NCBI GenBank assembly: GCA_037445555.1 | Contig: JBBIKG010000004.1 | Coordinates: forward strand, 1-64,000 | Direction of reading: 5' to 3' | DNA length: 64,000 nt | DNA from: JAAYJT01 sp037445555 | GTDB taxonomy: Bacteria; Bacteroidota; Bacteroidia; Bacteroidales; JAAYJT01 | Shown: one piece after another, positions 33,359 to 42,416 of the stretch | How the letters are laid out: the number at the start of each line of letters is the position of its first letter | Numbering within the stretch: position 1 is the stretch's first letter | Program-made: the position numbers and the translations under genes | The notes under the pieces: model-generated | Database searches by the model: none | What the model saw: only the letters and a program-made list of their open reading frames with translations | What the model was told of the DNA's origin: nothing

Positions 33359-34375
33359 GTGAAAAAAATTCTCATCATACGGTTCAGTTCAATCGGCGAC
33401 ATTGTGCTCACCTCCCCTGTGATACGTTGCCTTCGCAAACGCCTGCCCGATGCTGAGTTGCATTTTTGCACCAAGCCCATATACAAAGAACTCATCAAAT
33501 CAAATCCGTACATCGATAAGATTCATGTTCTTGGCGGAAGCGTGACAAAGCTGGCCAAAGATCTGCGAACCGAGCAATATGATTTCATTGTTGATCTGCA
33601 CGGCAGTCTTCGTTCGCGATTGCTCAGGCTGCTTCTGTTAAGACCTTCGGCCACTTTCAACAAACTTAACATACGGAAATGGCTGTTGGTGAATCTTAAA
33701 ATCAATCTTTTGCCACAAGCACATATTGTGTTTCGTTACCTCCGCACCGTTTATAAGCTCGGAGTGACCAACGACGGCGAAGGCCTGGATTTTTTTGTGC
33801 CGGGTTCCGCAAGTTACGACCCCACCTGGCTACCTGCAACGCATCGGGGGGGGTATATTGCATTTGTGATCGGAGGAAAACATGGCACCAAGCAATTTCC
33901 GGCAGAAAAAGTCATCGAGGTGTGCCGGTATCTTGCCTATCCGGTCGTGCTTCTAGGCGATCGGAATGACCGCATGCGGGGTCAACAGGTATGCGACGCC
34001 CTGGGGAAAAATGTATTCAATGCCTGCGGTCTGATGGATCTTATACAATCAGCAATGCTGGTGCGCGAAGCTGTCCTTGTAATAACCAATGATACCGGAT
34101 TAATGCATATCGCAGCAGCTTTCCACAAAAAAATTATCTCGCTCTGGGGGAATACCGTTCCGGAATTTGGGATGTACCCTTATCTTCCTGAGTCTCTGTG
34201 CGGTCAATCGGTTCTGTTTGAGGAAAAAGGTTTGGGCTGCCGCCCATGCAGCAAAATTGGATTTGAACACTGCCCAAAAAAGCACTTTAATTGTATGCAC
34301 AGGCTGAGCAGCGCTCAGATCGCTTCGGCCGCAAAAAAGCTTTTTGCCGAAGCCCCGACGTTCAGGCACGAATAA
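33359..34375 (+). CDS. GT9-family glycosyltransferase (heptosyltransferase-like)
   Basis: 338 residues from GTG 33359 (VKKILIIRFSSIGDIVL); TTG at 33341 is also in frame. The N-domain starts with the family motif RFSSIGDIVLTSPVIRCLR, and the donor-binding domain has VIGGKHGTKQFP, VLLGDRNDR, NACGLMDLIQ and ITNDTGLMHIAAAFHKKIISLWGNT. The Cys-rich end (CRPCSKIGFEHCPKKHFNC) is a common feature of Bacteroidota members. It adds heptose or a related sugar to the lipid A core or another surface glycan. Its 3' end overlaps the convergent MBL gene by 14 bases. Confidence 0.9.
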   Translation: MKKILIIRFSSIGDIVLTSPVIRCLRKRLPDAELHFCTKPIYKELIKSNPYIDKIHVLGGSVTKLAKDLRTEQYDFIVDLHGSLRSRLLRLLLLRPSATFNKLNIRKWLLVNLKINLLPQAHIVFRYLRTVYKLGVTNDGEGLDFFVPGSASYDPTWLPATHRGGYIAFVIGGKHGTKQFPAEKVIEVCRYLAYPVVLLGDRNDRMRGQQVCDALGKNVFNACGLMDLIQSAMLVREAVLVITNDTGLMHIAAAFHKKIISLWGNTVPEFGMYPYLPESLCGQSVLFEEKGLGCRPCSKIGFEHCPKKHFNCMHRLSSAQIASAAKKLFAEAPTFRHE

Positions 34376-34997
34376 AAGGGTTATTGCTTTTTTCGTGTCC
34401 GATGGTTGTGCTTGCCCCATGTCCGGGATATACAACATAATCGTCAGGGAGAGTATAAAGTTTTGAAGAAATGCTTTGCCTGAGAATTTCAAAATTTCCA
34501 GTCTGAAGGTCTGTACGGCCTACGCTGCCGTTGAAAAGCACATCGCCTGTGAGGACAAACCTGGCCGCATGATTCACCAGGCATATCGAACCGTCCACAT
34601 GTCCGGGGGTATAGAGCACATCAAGAATGGAATCACCAAATGCAACCTGTTCGCCAATATTTGACCTTGGGACTATTTGGCCAGACAGCTTAAGTCCGAA
34701 CATATCTGCGTAAACAGGTGCCTGCTCCAGAAACGGAAGTCCGGCTTGATGTATGAGCAGCTCAATGTTATACATTTTACAAACAAATGCATCGCCAAGC
34801 ACGTGATCAATATGGGTGTGGGTGTTGATGCATGCAAACGGGGTTAGGTGGTTTTTTCCAATAAAATCATCCAGCAGTTGTTGCTCTGATTGCTGTGAGC
34901 ACCCCGGGTCAACAATCACGCATTGACCTGTTGAGTCATACAGTACATAAGTGTTCACCTGGAACGCGTTAAACACAAAAACCTTAATGAGTGTCAT
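34362..34997 (-). CDS. Glyoxalase-II-like MBL-fold hydrolase
   Basis: 211 residues. The signature HTHIDHVLGD gives HxHxDH, followed by TPGHVDGSICLV, FVLTGDVLFNGSVGRTDL (bridging Asp) and VYPGHGASTTIGHEK. The layout is that of small bacterial thioesterase-type metallo-hydrolases such as YcbL rather than full-length GloB, whose C-terminal glutathione-binding domain is missing. Single gene with its own promoter. Confidence 0.92.
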   Translation of the reverse strand: MTLIKVFVFNAFQVNTYVLYDSTGQCVIVDPGCSQQSEQQLLDDFIGKNHLTPFACINTHTHIDHVLGDAFVCKMYNIELLIHQAGLPFLEQAPVYADMFGLKLSGQIVPRSNIGEQVAFGDSILDVLYTPGHVDGSICLVNHAARFVLTGDVLFNGSVGRTDLQTGNFEILRQSISSKLYTLPDDYVVYPGHGASTTIGHEKSNNPFIRA

Positions 34998-35028
34998 TTG
35001 TTAGTCTTTTAGATTGAGCCCTGGCAGA

Positions 35029-35036
35029 CAAAGATA
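35029..35036 (-). promoter_or_regulatory. -7 box (TATCTTTG) of the glyoxalase-II-like gene
   Basis: Perfect TAnnTTTG on the minus strand, 31 bases before the ATG at 34997. Confidence 0.55.
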
Positions 35037-35154
35037 CAGGTTTTGATCAAGGCAGGCGCGGTAAAAGGGTTTGTGAAGGATTTTATAGGGCGTTGCAAAA
35101 GGTAAGACCTTCGTTAAAAAACAGTAATTTAGCTATCGGAACGAGACCAATTTC

Positions 35155-38100
35155 ATGAAGCGACGTAACTCTCCCGGCCATTACATTCACCTGGTTATGG
35201 CTATCTTCCTGATGCCGCCCCTAATGGCATGGGGTCAGTTCTACTATGGACTTCAGCAAAGTTTTGACCGGGGACGAACCACCTTTACGGATTTTTTCTG
35301 GACCTACTACCAGTATGATGACTTTAACACATATTTCTATCTCAATGGCCAGGAGCTTGCCGGATTTGTGTCGCAGGCTGCACTGAAGATAATTCCTGAA
35401 ATGTCGCGCAGGCTTGACGCACCACAGCAGCACAAAATGCATTTTTTTGTCTTCAACAGGCTGTCTGACCTTCGCCAGAGCAATATCGGACTGGCAAGCG
35501 AAACCGCCGCATCCGTCAATACTGGGGGTGTTACTGACATGGCAAGCAACAAAGTATTCCTATATTTTGAAGGAGATTACAGTCACTTCGAAATGCAACT
35601 GCGAAGCGGTATCGCACGCGTGCTTCTGAATCAATCCATCTACGGTGGCAGCCTCGCTTATCAGGTAACCTCATCCGCAACGGTACAGCTGCCTGAATGG
35701 TTTACGGAGGGTGTAGTAGCTTACCTGGCCGAGCCCTGGAGTACCGAAAAAGATGACCGCCTCAGGGAGGCTTTTCTGACCGGGCGCTTTCGCAACTTCA
35801 GCCGACTTACCGGTAGTGAAGCAATTCTTGCAGGTCAGTCATTATGGAAGCTGATTGCAGAAAAATATGGGGTATCCATCCTTCCAAACATCATTTATCT
35901 CACCCGCCTGGGTCGAAGCATCGATCAGGGGCTGACATACACCATCGGCATTTCATTAAAAAGATTGCTTAATGAATGGGAGGGGTACTATCTGGCACTT
36001 TACGAAGCAGAGCGTTTCGATCAGCTCCGGGCAAATGGTACACTAAAGGTAAGCCAGCGAAAAGAGCAGGTTTACTATCAACTCAAAGTCAGTCACGATG
36101 GGGCGAAAGCTGCCTATGTACAAAACTTCATGGGAAGGTACCTGGTGATTATCCACGATGTGGCTACCGATCAGAAAAATACGGTGTTCAGGGGGGGACA
36201 TAGGTTTAATGAAGAAATAGACCAGAGCTACCCTGTGTTGGCCTGGCATCCAGGCAGCAAAATCCTTGTGTTCATCACCGAAGAAAAAGGACTGCTAAAG
36301 CTTTTTCTGTACAATACTGCCGACAAAACACGCATATCTCAATACCTCTACGGTTTTGAGAAAATTTTGGATATTGATTATGCACCTGATGGTTTTCGTT
36401 TCGTCATGTCAGCCCAGCAGCAGGGTCAGACAAATATTTATGTCTATCACATTCCCTCCGGCTCGTATGAGCAAATCACCTCAGGGCCTTATGATGACAT
36501 CCATCCACGCTTTACGGATAACGGAAAAAGAATAGTTTTTTCTTCCAACCGTCCACCGGGCGCCCTGGAGGCTAATACCCCAAAAATCACAGGACTGCCC
36601 CAGCATTCTGCCTTCAACATCTTTCAGGTTTCCTATCCGGCTAAAAGCCAGAGCCTGCAGCGCATTACAAACAACCGGTTATCTGACCAAATCATGCCGG
36701 TTGGCATCGGAAACGGATTCATCACATACCTGAGCGACATGAATGGTATTCAGAACCGTTACATAGCAAGGCTTGACAGCACTATTGCCTATGTTGATAC
36801 CATCACGCATTACCGATATTTTTCCACCACCCGACAGATTACAAATTATCCCCGTCCGGTAGTTGGCCATGACGTATCGGTTGGCGGAGGACTGGAAGCT
36901 GAAATTGCTCGGCAGGGAAAAAATTTTCTGATCTGTGTAAATCCACTGGTTGAGCCTGATAAAAAAGCCGAAGCGCCCTTGGAATATACCAGCTATATGA
37001 TCAATAAAAGCGAACAGGCTGGCCTTGTATTACAAGGTGGTGTGAACGAATTGCCCAAAGCCGCGCGAAGCGAAAAAAAGTTCAGATCAGTGAGGCAAAA
37101 TGAAAATGCGGTCGCCGCAAGTTTATACCCAACCGAAATACCCGAAAATGACACAGGTGTTATCCAGGCCGATCTGAGGCGAATGGCTCAGGTTGACCTG
37201 ACCAAATTGCGGAGCGAGCCAACGCAAGTAACTTTCGCTCAGCCAAAGCGCAGAAATTACAACGTCGAGTACAGTATAAATCAGTTTAAGAGTCAGCTTG
37301 ACTTCAGTTTTATCAGCGCCACATATCAGCCGTTTACAGGTGGTGATTCGCCGTTGTATCTTAATCCGGGCCTGAACGCATTTGTTGGCGTCACACTGAC
37401 CGACCTGCTTGATGATTATGAAATTTCCGGGGGCGTAAGAATTAATACCAACCTCACAAATAATGAGTATGTATTCAGCTTTGCCAATAACAAAAAAAGG
37501 CTCGACAAGCAACTGGCATTTCACCGGCAGCTAATAATGAATACTACTGATAATATTTACGTTAAATACCGCCTGCACGAGCTGTATGGTGTTCTCACCT
37601 GGCCTTTTTCCAGAGCGCTTAGTATCAAGAACAGCATTATCTACAAACAGACAAATGAAATTCCATTATCGGTTGACCAGTTCAGCTTGCAGACAAATGA
37701 GATATTCAGGCTGTGGGCCGGGCTGAAAGCCGAATTGATTTTCAACAATTCCCGGGAAGTCGGAACCAATTTGCCTGTGGGTACCCGATGGAAACTCTTT
37801 GCCGAATACTATCAATCCATCAACGAAAAAGAAAGCGGGAAGCTTACCCTTGGCCTGAACCTTCGCGATAATATGGTTGTGCTGGGGGCTGATATCAGGC
37901 ATTATATACCAGTGTACCGTAATATCATATGGGCCAGCCGAGCCGCAGTCAGCACATCGGTTGGAAATAACCTGCTTGTGTACTACATGGGGGGGGTTGA
38001 CAGCTGGATTACGCCAACATTTAACCGCGATATTGCCGTTGATCCTTCGAAGAATTATGTGTACCAGACTCTGGCTACCAACCTTCGTGGCTTTTCGCAA

Positions 38101-38475
38101 AATATCAGGAATGGGAACAGTTTTGTTGTATTCAACAGCGAGCTGCGGATCCCCGTGTTCAGTTTACTACTCAACCGGCCCATCAAGTCGCAGATGATAA
38201 GAGATTTTCAGCTAGTTGGTTTTGCCGATGCCGGCACAGCATGGACGGGGTTGCACCCGTTTTCGGAAGAAAACCATTTGTTCAGGAAATATTTTAGCCA
38301 GGGGCCGATAAGCGGTTGGGTTGAGCTGCAGAAAGAACCTTTCGTAGCCGGATTCGGAGGTGGGTTGCGCACTTCAATCATGGGGTATTTTATCCGGGGG
38401 GATTATGCATGGGGATTTGACGATAAAAAGATACAAAAGCCTATATTTTATTTGTCGTTTGGGCTTGATTTTTAG
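35155..38475 (+). CDS. Outer-membrane fusion: degenerate peptidase, TolB-like propeller, Omp85-like barrel
   Basis: 1106 residues. A signal peptide (to about Q28) is followed by a gluzincin-type domain (~30-290) that keeps the PEWFTEGVVAYL motif (180-191) of peptidase MA-like enzymes. Where HExxH should be (around 150-154, in MQLRSGIARVL) the zinc histidines and Glu are absent, so it is probably inactive. Residues ~300-580 carry PD40/TolB-like propeller blades (AWHPGSKILVFITEE, DIHPRFTDNGKRIVFSSNRP, GFITYLSDMNGIQN). A linker leads to ~380 C-terminal residues of beta-barrel with Omp85 surface-antigen features (LRGFSQNIRNGNSFVVFNSELRIPVF, LVGFADAGTAW, GGGLRTS, ending LSFGLDF). No POTRA repeats are apparent. 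Probably a translocation or assembly protein of the outer membrane; its client is unknown. Confidence 0.85.
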   Translation: MKRRNSPGHYIHLVMAIFLMPPLMAWGQFYYGLQQSFDRGRTTFTDFFWTYYQYDDFNTYFYLNGQELAGFVSQAALKIIPEMSRRLDAPQQHKMHFFVFNRLSDLRQSNIGLASETAASVNTGGVTDMASNKVFLYFEGDYSHFEMQLRSGIARVLLNQSIYGGSLAYQVTSSATVQLPEWFTEGVVAYLAEPWSTEKDDRLREAFLTGRFRNFSRLTGSEAILAGQSLWKLIAEKYGVSILPNIIYLTRLGRSIDQGLTYTIGISLKRLLNEWEGYYLALYEAERFDQLRANGTLKVSQRKEQVYYQLKVSHDGAKAAYVQNFMGRYLVIIHDVATDQKNTVFRGGHRFNEEIDQSYPVLAWHPGSKILVFITEEKGLLKLFLYNTADKTRISQYLYGFEKILDIDYAPDGFRFVMSAQQQGQTNIYVYHIPSGSYEQITSGPYDDIHPRFTDNGKRIVFSSNRPPGALEANTPKITGLPQHSAFNIFQVSYPAKSQSLQRITNNRLSDQIMPVGIGNGFITYLSDMNGIQNRYIARLDSTIAYVDTITHYRYFSTTRQITNYPRPVVGHDVSVGGGLEAEIARQGKNFLICVNPLVEPDKKAEAPLEYTSYMINKSEQAGLVLQGGVNELPKAARSEKKFRSVRQNENAVAASLYPTEIPENDTGVIQADLRRMAQVDLTKLRSEPTQVTFAQPKRRNYNVEYSINQFKSQLDFSFISATYQPFTGGDSPLYLNPGLNAFVGVTLTDLLDDYEISGGVRINTNLTNNEYVFSFANNKKRLDKQLAFHRQLIMNTTDNIYVKYRLHELYGVLTWPFSRALSIKNSIIYKQTNEIPLSVDQFSLQTNEIFRLWAGLKAELIFNNSREVGTNLPVGTRWKLFAEYYQSINEKESGKLTLGLNLRDNMVVLGADIRHYIPVYRNIIWASRAAVSTSVGNNLLVYYMGGVDSWITPTFNRDIAVDPSKNYVYQTLATNLRGFSQNIRNGNSFVVFNSELRIPVFSLLLNRPIKSQMIRDFQLVGFADAGTAWTGLHPFSEENHLFRKYFSQGPISGWVELQKEPFVAGFGGGLRTSIMGYFIRGDYAWGFDDKKIQKPIFYLSFGLDF

Positions 38476-38520
38476 TTAATTCCTGCGAGTTGTTAACATG
38501 TTAATCGGATTATTCACTTT

Positions 38521-38528
38521 TAAATTTT
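38521..38528 (+). promoter_or_regulatory. Possible -7 box (TAAATTTT) abutting the TauE start
   Basis: One mismatch to TAnnTTTG, ending 4 bases before the ATG at 38533. Confidence 0.35.
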
Positions 38529-38532
38529 TACT

Positions 38533-38901
38533 ATGTCTTTATCAACATTGCTTTTGTTAATAATCATCGGATTGGCTGCCGGAATAATAGGCGGTCTTGT
38601 AGGGGTGGGAGGGGCGGTTATTATTATTCCAGCCCTGGTTTTTATTTTGGGCATGAATCAATACCAGGCCCAGGGTACCAGCCTAGCCGTGTTATTGCCC
38701 CCCATTGGGCTTTTTGCCGTAATCAATTACTACAAGGCGGGGCAGGTAAATCTGAAATATGCCATCATAATAGGATTGGCTTTTATCATCGGAGCCTACC
38801 TCGGGTCGTCAGTGGCGTTGAATCTTCCTGTTAATATCTTGAAGCGTATTTTTGGTGGAGTGCTTGCCCTTGTAGCAACATACATGATTCTAGGGAAATA
38901 G
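38533..38901 (+). CDS. Half-size TauE/SafE-family membrane protein
   Basis: 122 residues with four hydrophobic helices; full-length family members have about eight in two repeats, so this is a single-repeat form that would have to dimerise. The repeat motif GLAAGIIGGLVGVGGAVIIIPALVFILGM is intact, followed by QAQGTSLAVLLPPIG and the GAYLGSSVALNLP helix. TauE/SafE proteins export sulfite, sulfoacetate or other organosulfur anions; the substrate here is unknown. The ending (TYMILGK) looks like a natural C-terminus rather than a truncation, and no second half follows. Confidence 0.85.
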   Translation: MSLSTLLLLIIIGLAAGIIGGLVGVGGAVIIIPALVFILGMNQYQAQGTSLAVLLPPIGLFAVINYYKAGQVNLKYAIIIGLAFIIGAYLGSSVALNLPVNILKRIFGGVLALVATYMILGK

Positions 38902-39074
38902 GCCACTGTTAATAAATCGCATAACGCTGATTGTCAAGCACTATCGCTCTGCCCTGGCAAGTATTTTACAATGATCGGCCGGGGATTTTCAGGCAAAAAA
39001 AAAATTATTCAATAGCCTATCTTGTTAAAATCAGTGTTTTACAACGCTAAGTTAAGTCATTGTTAATAAACTTA

Positions 39075-39107
39075 TTTGACCTCAGTTTAACGAACATAGT
39101 ATCTTGG
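39075..39107 (+). promoter_or_regulatory. Promoter of nrdJ
   Basis: TTTG (39075-39078), a 21-base spacer and TATCTTGG (39100-39107, one mismatch). It gives a leader of about 50 bases. I see no B12-box or cobalamin-riboswitch structure and no clear NrdR box pair in the 263 bases upstream of the gene. Confidence 0.5.
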
Positions 39108-39164
39108 TACCCCTAAAGAATTTTTCGAACTGGTTGTTTAAGTATTTGAATCTTCAGCAGATAC

Positions 39165-41915
39165 ATGAAATTTGCATCAAAGGCTATGAAGAAACAAAAA
39201 GTCATCACTCTGGAAAACAGCTTGTTTGATTGTATTGAAGATGTTCTGGATAACAATAATTCAACGAAAAGTTATAAGGATTTGGCAGCTCAACGACACA
39301 GACCCGATATATTCAGCACCCTTGAAGACACTCCCGTTAACATTCTGGTACCTGCACCCAAAATTCAGTCAGAAATGACTCAAAAAGAGATTTCCACATA
39401 TTCGTTTGAGGAGGCACTGAAGGAGTCAACCGCCTATTTCGGCGGAGATTCGCTGGCTGCAAATGTATGGATTAGTAAATATGCGCTCAAAGACAGCGAC
39501 GGGAAACTCTATGAGCTGACCCCCGATGATATGCACCGTCGCCTGGCCCGCGAAATAGCAAGAATCGACAAAAAATACCCAAATCCTATTAGCGAAGAAG
39601 AAATATTCGAAACGCTCAGGGATTTTCGTTATGTCATTCCGCAAGGCAGCCCCATGGCGGGCATCGGCAATGATTTTCAGGTTTCTTCTCTGTCAAACTG
39701 TTTTGTGATTGGCAGCGATGTCAGTGGAGACTCGTATGGCGGGATTATGAAGACGGACCAGGAGCAGGTGCAGCTGATGAAGCGACGTGGCGGTGTTGGC
39801 CACGACCTGTCGCACATACGTCCGGCCGGAAGCCCCGTGAAAAACAGTGCACTTACCAGCACCGGCATTGTACCGTTCATGGAAAGGTATTCCAACTCAA
39901 CCCGTGAAGTGGCCCAGGACGGAAGACGTGGCGCCCTGATGTTGTCCATTTCGGTCAAGCATCCCGATTCGGCAAGCTTTATTGACGCCAAAATGGAACA
40001 GGGCAAGGTAACCGGGGCAAATGTATCGGTAAAAATTGACGATGAATTTATGCGGGCCGTCATTGAAGGGGGTGCCTATGAACAAAAGTTTCCCATTCAT
40101 TCAGACACTCCACTGGTAAAAAAAACAATCAATGCAGCCGATTTGTGGGAAAAGATAATTCATAATGCCTGGCGTTCGGCCGAGCCTGGGGTGCTATTCT
40201 GGGACACGATCCTGCGCGAATCGGTTCCTGACTGTTATGCCGACCTTGGATTCAAGACACTATCGACCAATCCGTGCGGAGAAATCCCACTCTGCCCCTA
40301 TGACAGCTGCCGTCTGATTGCCATCAACCTCTTCGGGTATGTTGAAAACCCGTTCACTGACCAGGCAAGCTTTAATTTCGCTCTGTTCGAAAGGCATGCG
40401 CGGATAGCGCTCCGTATGATGGACAATATCATTGACCTGGAGACCGAAAAAATTGACGGCATACTTTCCAAAATCAACGCCGATCCCGAAGACTACGAAA
40501 CCAAGTTTGTGGAGCGGAAGCTTTGGGAAAAAATCAGGGAAAAGACCCTGCAGGGCAGGCGCACAGGCATTGGCATTACTGCTGAGGGAGATATGTTGGC
40601 CGCCATTGGCCTGCGTTACGGATCGCCCGAAGCCATAGATTTTTCAGTTAAGGTTCATAAAACACTTGCAGTAGAGGCTTATCGTTCTTCGGTTTCGCTT
40701 GCCCGCGAAAGAGGGCCTTTTCCGGTGTTTGATCTTTCGCGCGAGATGGCCAATCCATTCATCAATCGCATACGTGAAGCCGCACCCGATGTATACGACA
40801 ATATGGCCAAATATGGTCGGCGCAATATCGCTATGCTGACCATAGCTCCCACAGGCAGTGTAAGCATATGTACTCAAACCACTTCCGGGATTGAACCCGT
40901 ATTCCTTGTTTCATACAAGCGCAGGCGCAAAGTAAACCCCAACGATAAAAACGTGACTATTTCGTTTGTGGATGAAGTCGGCGACTCATGGGAAGAGTAC
41001 AACGTCTTTCATCCGAAATTTATTAATTGGATGAGAGTTAAAGGGCTTGATGTTGATGTAGTTAAAAGTTATGACGACGAACAACTGCAGGAAATCATCG
41101 CTCAATCGCCTTATTACAAGGCAACCTCCAACGATATCGACTGGGTTAGTAAGGTTAAAATGCAGGGCGCCATTCAAAAATGGGTTGACCACTCAATCAG
41201 TGTGACAGTTAACCTGCCCAGGGAGGTAAGTGTGGACCTTGTGAAGGAGGTCTATCGCACCGCCTGGGAGGTCGGATGTAAGGGAATGACTATTTACAGG
41301 GAAGGTTCGCGTTCGGGAGTGCTCATCAGTAATGACAAAAACAAGGAGGACATCAGTGGGTTTCAGGAAACAAAGGCTCCGCCAAGGCCAAGAATACTTG
41401 AAGCTGATGTGGTGAGGTTCCAGAACGATCATGAAAAATGGATGGCCGTGGTAGGTATATTAAACGGCCGTCCGTATGAGATATTCACCGGAAAAGCTGA
41501 AGGCTTCTTTCTGCCGCCGTGGGTATCCAAAGGCTGGGTAATCAAGGCAAAACTTGAAAACAAGCAAACACGTTACGATTTTTGCTTTGAAGATAAAGAA
41601 GGATACCGGGTGACAGTGGAAGGCCTCTCGAGATCATTTGAACCCGTTTACTGGAACTATGCCAAGCTGATCAGCGGTATCCTGCGTCATGGAATGCCCA
41701 TACAATATGTGGTGCACCTGATCGAAAAACTCACACTCGAAGAAGACAATATCAACACCTGGAAGAACGGTGTTGTAAGAGCCCTCAAAAAATTCATCCC
41801 TGACGGAACGATTGCCGGAAGGCGGCAATGCCCCGAATGCGGTGAGTCGGGGGGGCTTGTTTATAAGGAAGGCTGCATTTCCTGCACAAAGTGCGGATAT
41901 TCGAAATGCGGATAG
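39165..41915 (+). CDS. nrdJ: Adenosylcobalamin-dependent ribonucleotide reductase (class II)
   Basis: 916 residues. Barrel motifs are intact: SSLSNCFVIG (first redox Cys), NPCGEIPLCPYDSCRLIAINL (thiyl radical Cys and Glu) and LTIAPTGSVSICTQTTSGIEPVF (PTGS loop). After ~residue 730 comes a TSCPD domain (MAVVGILNGRPYEIFTGK, LEEDNINTWKNG), and the C-terminus is a zinc-ribbon-like tail CPECGESGG...CISCTKCGYSKCG that supplies the reducing cysteine pair. It makes deoxyribonucleotides without oxygen, which fits an anaerobe able to obtain B12. No ATP-cone was recognised at the N-terminus. It is monocistronic with a strong terminator; an alternative start is the Met at 39186. Confidence 0.96.
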   Translation: MKFASKAMKKQKVITLENSLFDCIEDVLDNNNSTKSYKDLAAQRHRPDIFSTLEDTPVNILVPAPKIQSEMTQKEISTYSFEEALKESTAYFGGDSLAANVWISKYALKDSDGKLYELTPDDMHRRLAREIARIDKKYPNPISEEEIFETLRDFRYVIPQGSPMAGIGNDFQVSSLSNCFVIGSDVSGDSYGGIMKTDQEQVQLMKRRGGVGHDLSHIRPAGSPVKNSALTSTGIVPFMERYSNSTREVAQDGRRGALMLSISVKHPDSASFIDAKMEQGKVTGANVSVKIDDEFMRAVIEGGAYEQKFPIHSDTPLVKKTINAADLWEKIIHNAWRSAEPGVLFWDTILRESVPDCYADLGFKTLSTNPCGEIPLCPYDSCRLIAINLFGYVENPFTDQASFNFALFERHARIALRMMDNIIDLETEKIDGILSKINADPEDYETKFVERKLWEKIREKTLQGRRTGIGITAEGDMLAAIGLRYGSPEAIDFSVKVHKTLAVEAYRSSVSLARERGPFPVFDLSREMANPFINRIREAAPDVYDNMAKYGRRNIAMLTIAPTGSVSICTQTTSGIEPVFLVSYKRRRKVNPNDKNVTISFVDEVGDSWEEYNVFHPKFINWMRVKGLDVDVVKSYDDEQLQEIIAQSPYYKATSNDIDWVSKVKMQGAIQKWVDHSISVTVNLPREVSVDLVKEVYRTAWEVGCKGMTIYREGSRSGVLISNDKNKEDISGFQETKAPPRPRILEADVVRFQNDHEKWMAVVGILNGRPYEIFTGKAEGFFLPPWVSKGWVIKAKLENKQTRYDFCFEDKEGYRVTVEGLSRSFEPVYWNYAKLISGILRHGMPIQYVVHLIEKLTLEEDNINTWKNGVVRALKKFIPDGTIAGRRQCPECGESGGLVYKEGCISCTKCGYSKCG

Positions 41916-41941
41916 TTTTGCACAATTGAGATAACTACGAG

Positions 41942-41975
41942 AAAACCACCTTTATGAATATTAAAGGTGGTTTTT
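41942..41975 (+). terminator. Rho-independent terminator of nrdJ
   Basis: 13-bp perfect stem (arms 41942-41954 and 41962-41974, 7-base loop) ending in a T run, 26 bases after the nrdJ stop codon. The A-rich left arm makes it potentially bidirectional, which suits the convergent gene beyond. Confidence 0.9.
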
Positions 41976-42007
41976 GATTTCAGGAGGCACCATCTCTACC
42001 AAGTATG

Positions 42008-42406
42008 CTAGAAATGCAGCTTGTGATAGTCAAATGTCTGGTTATCGCGAAACGCATTGATTTTGGCTGCCAGTACCAGAAATATTTTCAGATCGTTGTC
42101 TGCAAACCACTGTTCAGCTTTGGGGTTCTTATTGCAAACGTCGGCAAACAATGCTAAAAAATTGAATTTGTTTTTCGTCAGCCATTCCTTTGCCTGCTCG
42201 TTCCGATCGATGGCATAATCGAGAGCGGCAAGTTCAGGGTGGCCATTTTTCATCAGCCACTGAACCGCCTCTTCGCTCCCGCGGATGGCGCTCGAGAGGG
42301 CGGCGAGTTCAGGGTATCCGTTATGCAACAACCAATCAAAGAATGCCTTGTTTCCTGAAAAGGTTTCGCCAAAGGCGACCAGTATTTTGGCGGGATAGTT
42401 GTGCAT
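42008..42406 (-). CDS. Small helical repeat protein of unknown function
   Basis: 132 residues made of about four ~27-33-residue repeats with the core WLxxNGxPELAALxxAIxxxEEA: FDWLLHNGYPELAALSSAI, QWLMKNGHPELAALDYAI, EWLTKNKFNFLALFADV and QWFADNDLKIFLVLAAKI. The first two copies are nearly regular and the last two are degenerate. It has no signal peptide or TM helix; an alpha-solenoid-like protein-binding scaffold is a reasonable guess. It follows the radical-SAM gene by 10 bases and is presumably co-transcribed. Confidence 0.8.
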   Translation of the reverse strand: MHNYPAKILVAFGETFSGNKAFFDWLLHNGYPELAALSSAIRGSEEAVQWLMKNGHPELAALDYAIDRNEQAKEWLTKNKFNFLALFADVCNKNPKAEQWFADNDLKIFLVLAAKINAFRDNQTFDYHKLHF

Positions 42407-42416
42407 GAATTTGAAA

